Source: Anaerovirgula multivorans
Lineage (GTDB): Bacteria; Bacillota; Clostridia; Peptostreptococcales; Natronincolaceae
Direction: 5' to 3'
Assembly (NCBI RefSeq): GCF_900188145.1
Contig: NZ_FZOJ01000031.1
Span: forward strand, 1 to 55,840
DNA: 55,840 nucleotides
Shown here: one piece after another, positions 53,069 to 55,840 of the stretch
How the letters are laid out: each line of letters opens with the position of its first letter
Position numbering within the stretch: the first letter of the stretch is position 1
Position numbers and translations under genes: made by a program
The notes under the pieces: generated by a model
What the model was told of the DNA's origin: nothing
The model's database searches: none
Seen by the model: only the letters and a program-made list of their open reading frames with translations

Positions 53069-54436
53069 ATGGAGTGTGTCGTAGAAAAAGTAATCATAGG
53101 AGAAATTCCAGCTAGAAAAATAATAACAAAGAGGGTTCCAGGCAATAAATCTTTAGAATGGATCCAAAAGCGACAGCAGTATGTGGCAAAAGGGGTCGGT
53201 AACATCACTCCTGTCGTGGCAAAAACAGCTAAAGGAGCGCTGATAGAGGATCTAGATGGTAATGTATTTCTTGATTTTGCAGTTGGAATTGGGATGCAGA
53301 ACATAGGCCATGGACATGATGCAGTGATCAAAGCCGTTCAAGAACAAGTAGAGAGTTTAGTACATCCTTGTTTTCATGTGACAATGTACGAAGGGTATAT
53401 AAAACTGGCGGAAGAATTAGCGAAAAAAGCACCAGGAACAGGTGAAAAAAAAGCAATGCTAGCCAATAGTGGCGCAGAAGCGGTGGAAAATGCTATTAAG
53501 ATAGCAAGGAAATATACAGGGAAACCAGGAATTATTTCTTTAGAATGTGCTTTTCATGGAAGAACCTATATGGCTATGACTTTGACCAGTAAAGTAAAAC
53601 CCTATAAAAATGGTTTTGGTCCCTATGCATCGGAAACCTATAAAATTCCATCTGCCTACTGTTATAGATGTCCATATGGAGGTGCAGAAAACTGCAATAT
53701 GGGTTGTTTAGAAAAAGTAAAAAATCTATTAAAAGGGGAATTATCTCCCGAGAATATTGCCGCTTTAATTGTTGAACCTATACAGGGGGAAGGTGGGTTC
53801 ATTCCACAGCCATCAGCATTTCTAAAGGGATTAGAAAAAATCTGTAAAGAAAATAATATTGTTTTTATTGTAGATGAAATACAGTCAGGGTTTGCTAGAG
53901 CCGGTACCTTGTTTGCCAGTGAAGGATGTGGATTAGATCCTGATTTAATGACATTATCCAAAAGCCTCGGGGGAGGCATTCCCATTAGCGCTGTTGTTGG
54001 AAAAACCGAAATCATGGATGCACCAGCAGCAGGTGAAATAGGAGGAACCTATGGAGGTAGTCCCCTAGGTTGCGAGGCTGCTTTAGCGGTTTTAAAGGTT
54101 ATTGAAACAGAAAACATCCTTGCAAAAGCAGAAAGTATAGGAAAACAGTTAAAGAAAAGATTACAAAGCATGCAGGATAGATTTGAAGTTATTGGGGATG
54201 TCCGAGGTGTTGGGGCTATGTATGCAATAGAGTTTGTGAAAAATAAAAAAACTAAAGAACCTTATCCAGAAATCATAAAACGGATTACTGAATATGCATT
54301 GCAAAAAGGGGTTATATTTATTAATGCAGGTATTTACAGTAATGTCCTACGATTTTTACCTCCTTTGGTTATGACAGAAGAACAAGTAGAAGACGGAATG
54401 AATGTATTAGAAAAAGCAATTGAAAGAAGCTTATAA
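53069..54436 (+). CDS. Class III aminotransferase (4-aminobutyrate type)
   Basis: This 455-aa PLP enzyme has GNVFLDFAVGIGMQNIGHGH at the start of the fold, NSGAEAVENAIKIAR, FIVDEIQSGFARAGTLFA, and the PLP Lys in LSKSLGGGIPISAVVG. It resembles GabT-type enzymes, transferring the terminal amine of GABA or a similar omega-amino acid. ATG 53069 follows GGAGGGG by 6 bp. The unusual CxxC pairs (YCYRCPYGGAENCNMGC) near 200 are shared by a subset of GabT-like proteins. Confidence 0.9.
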   Translation: MECVVEKVIIGEIPARKIITKRVPGNKSLEWIQKRQQYVAKGVGNITPVVAKTAKGALIEDLDGNVFLDFAVGIGMQNIGHGHDAVIKAVQEQVESLVHPCFHVTMYEGYIKLAEELAKKAPGTGEKKAMLANSGAEAVENAIKIARKYTGKPGIISLECAFHGRTYMAMTLTSKVKPYKNGFGPYASETYKIPSAYCYRCPYGGAENCNMGCLEKVKNLLKGELSPENIAALIVEPIQGEGGFIPQPSAFLKGLEKICKENNIVFIVDEIQSGFARAGTLFASEGCGLDPDLMTLSKSLGGGIPISAVVGKTEIMDAPAAGEIGGTYGGSPLGCEAALAVLKVIETENILAKAESIGKQLKKRLQSMQDRFEVIGDVRGVGAMYAIEFVKNKKTKEPYPEIIKRITEYALQKGVIFINAGIYSNVLRFLPPLVMTEEQVEDGMNVLEKAIERSL

Positions 54437-54449
54437 CAAAAAAACATAG

Positions 54450-54482
54450 AAAATCCCTTGTTTTATGAAGCAAGGGATTTTA
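54450..54482 (+). terminator. Intrinsic terminator
   Basis: AAATCCCTTG and CAAGGGATTT form a 10-bp stem, ended by TTTTA, after the aminotransferase. Confidence 0.75.
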
Positions 54483-54524
54483 CAATAAAAAGAAAGCAGT
54501 TTCTCGATGGAAGAAGGGATAAAG

Positions 54525-55739
54525 ATGTCGATTTGTTGCCAAGAATTATTTGCGTTACCTTCTTTAAAATCTTTGAAGTTAATAGCAGGGAAAGAAGGGC
54601 TAGATAGAAATATTCGATGGGTTTATGCAGCTGAAGTTATTGAAGATGTTACAGAACTTACACAGTGGTTACATGGTGGAGAACTTGTTATTATCACAGG
54701 AATAGGGATTCGAAACAAAGAGGCAGTTTTTATTGAATTGATGGAAAAAATTCATGAAAAAAACTTAGCTGGACTCATCGTATGTATAGGACCCTACATT
54801 GAAAAAATACCTACCTCTGTGATAGAACTAGCTAATACATTCAATATTCCTTTGTTTACACTACCATGGGAAGTACCCTTAGTGGAAGTGACACAAGATA
54901 TTTGTACTTATCTTATTCATAGGGAAAGACAATGTAACGAGGTGGAACAATTCCTACAGCAAATTCTCTTTTTAGAAGGAGAAAATTCGAAAAGTCTAAA
55001 AGAACAAGCAGCACTTATTGGGCATGATTTTGATCAAAGCCATAGGGTGATTGTAATAAAGTTAGATAATTTTGCTAGTTTTATCAAAGATAATCAGATG
55101 AAGGAAAGTACTGTTATAGCCTTCAAAAAAGAATTTCAGCAAATAATAGAAAATTTTTTAAAGGATACATACAAAGGTTTTTCTCTTTTCGTTAACGATG
55201 CTATTATTATGTTGGTTAATGGGGAGATCTTTGACAAACAAATGCTAAGAACAACGCTATCTTTATTACAGGAAAAGATTCAACAGGGGATTGGATTAAC
55301 TGCTAGTATAGGTATAGGCACAAAATACAATCAGCTTTCTCAATATAGGAAAAGTATGGAGGAAGCAAGACAAGCACTAAAAGTATCTAACCAAAAAAAT
55401 CATAAAAATGAAATTATATTTTATGAAGAGATGGGGATTTTTTCTTTATTAGGGGAAGTTGAGAATCTCAAGGTACTAAAAAAAATTCATAAAAGAATGT
55501 TAATTCCCCTTTATGAATACGATAAAATTAACGAAACCCATTTGGTTGAAACCCTGAAAAGATTTTTAGAGAATAGTAAAAATATGCATGCCACGGCGAA
55601 ACAACTTTTTATCCATAGAAACACATTAAAATATCGTTTAGAAAAAATAGAACAACTGACAGGTTATGCTTTAAATAATCAAGAAGATTGTTTTCATTTT
55701 CAATTAGCCTACTATATTCATGATTTTTTTAAGGAATAG
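54525..55739 (+). CDS. PucR family regulator
   Basis: This 404-aa regulator has the PucR N-terminal domain (about 8-125; LKLIAGKEGLDRNIRWVYAAEVIED), a GGDEF-like middle part, and the C-terminal PucR HTH (FLENSKNMHATAKQLFIHRNTLKYRLEKIEQLTG). It likely activates the neighbouring aminotransferase unit in response to its substrate. ATG 54525 is preferred; GAAGAAGGG lies upstream. Confidence 0.9.
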   Translation: MSICCQELFALPSLKSLKLIAGKEGLDRNIRWVYAAEVIEDVTELTQWLHGGELVIITGIGIRNKEAVFIELMEKIHEKNLAGLIVCIGPYIEKIPTSVIELANTFNIPLFTLPWEVPLVEVTQDICTYLIHRERQCNEVEQFLQQILFLEGENSKSLKEQAALIGHDFDQSHRVIVIKLDNFASFIKDNQMKESTVIAFKKEFQQIIENFLKDTYKGFSLFVNDAIIMLVNGEIFDKQMLRTTLSLLQEKIQQGIGLTASIGIGTKYNQLSQYRKSMEEARQALKVSNQKNHKNEIIFYEEMGIFSLLGEVENLKVLKKIHKRMLIPLYEYDKINETHLVETLKRFLENSKNMHATAKQLFIHRNTLKYRLEKIEQLTGYALNNQEDCFHFQLAYYIHDFFKE

Positions 55740-55777
55740 AAAAAAGGGGATATCGGGAAATAGATAGCCAATAAAAT

Positions 55778-55816
55778 AAGTCGGTATGACTCATGAGAGT
55801 TGTACCGACTTTGTCT
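55778..55816 (+). terminator. Intrinsic terminator after pucR
   Basis: AAGTCGGTA and TACCGACTT form a 9-bp stem around a 16-base loop, followed by TGTCTTG. It ends the pucR transcript. Confidence 0.65.
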
Positions 55817-55840
55817 TGTAAATTTTTTTAAAAATATAAA

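Noticed and set aside
1..55840. CRISPR array, prophage or anti-phage system
   Set aside because: No regularly spaced repeats, cas genes, phage structural genes or defence genes were recognised; mobile-element traces are only short relics.

Overview
The window is low-GC, anaerobe-type Firmicute DNA, most likely a clostridium of the Alkaliphilus/Natronincola kind. The evidence is gene content: TRAP and PTS transport, a GlpA/DUF1667 oxidoreductase trio, corrinoid methyl transfer, APS reductase, a GABA-type fermentation cassette and a probable selenoprotein. Gene starts are AT-rich with strong AGGAGG sites and frequent GTG/TTG starts. No rRNA, intact tRNA or CRISPR array is visible. The genus is inference only.

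Layout. 1-3200: an L,D-transpeptidase between decayed sequence (thiolase tail, transposase tail, tmRNA/tRNA-like 3' end, terminators). 3233-10962: TRAP transporter dctPQM, a HAD phosphatase, a structured leader, then a GlpA-like/FAD oxidoreductase/DUF1667 trio; MgtC follows. 12.3-18.3 kb: a DEVD-box helicase, a higher-GC MocR-B3/4 island with a DMT-transporter stub, an IS1182-type relic, a WYL regulator and two small proteins. 18.7-24.7 kb: a TetR regulator divergent from a UROD-type methyltransferase, a corrinoid protein and two permeases, which look like part of a demethylation system. 25-30.2 kb: MarR-GNAT with a 22-bp perfect inverted repeat at its promoter; Lrp with an AhpD-like protein carrying in-frame TGA in a CxxU position; a broken metQ; DUF488; MTH865 and a Crp/Fnr regulator with a matching palindrome between them.

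30.7-36.3 kb is a fructose PTS operon (fruR, fruK, IIA, IIBC) followed by ptsH-ptsI. Its promoter is near-consensus and is followed by five TCA repeats phased at exactly 10 bp. 36.5-49.7 kb is the centrepiece: a sulfate-assimilation cluster combining CysDN, AprAB-type APS reductase, a sulfite reductase fused to TusA, a DASS permease, CysC and CysK with a sulfur-carrier relay. The relay consists of a ThiS-like carrier with a masked GGGGFGF tail, a ThiF-type activating enzyme and a JAMM protease, matching the Wolinella HcyS/HcyF/HcyD and mycobacterial CysO/Mec logic. A MetY-like gene in it has lost its middle, CysN carries a dead APS-kinase domain, and a 208-aa protein is unrecognised. 50.3-55.8 kb holds an Fe-alcohol dehydrogenase, APC permease, class III aminotransferase and PucR regulator, consistent with GABA or a similar omega-amino acid being fermented.

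Repeats recur: a hairpin element with GGGGACGGTTC arms sits in two gaps of the sulfur cluster and, in part, in a broken larE; a CCTCCACCA...GACCGTA element occurs three times.
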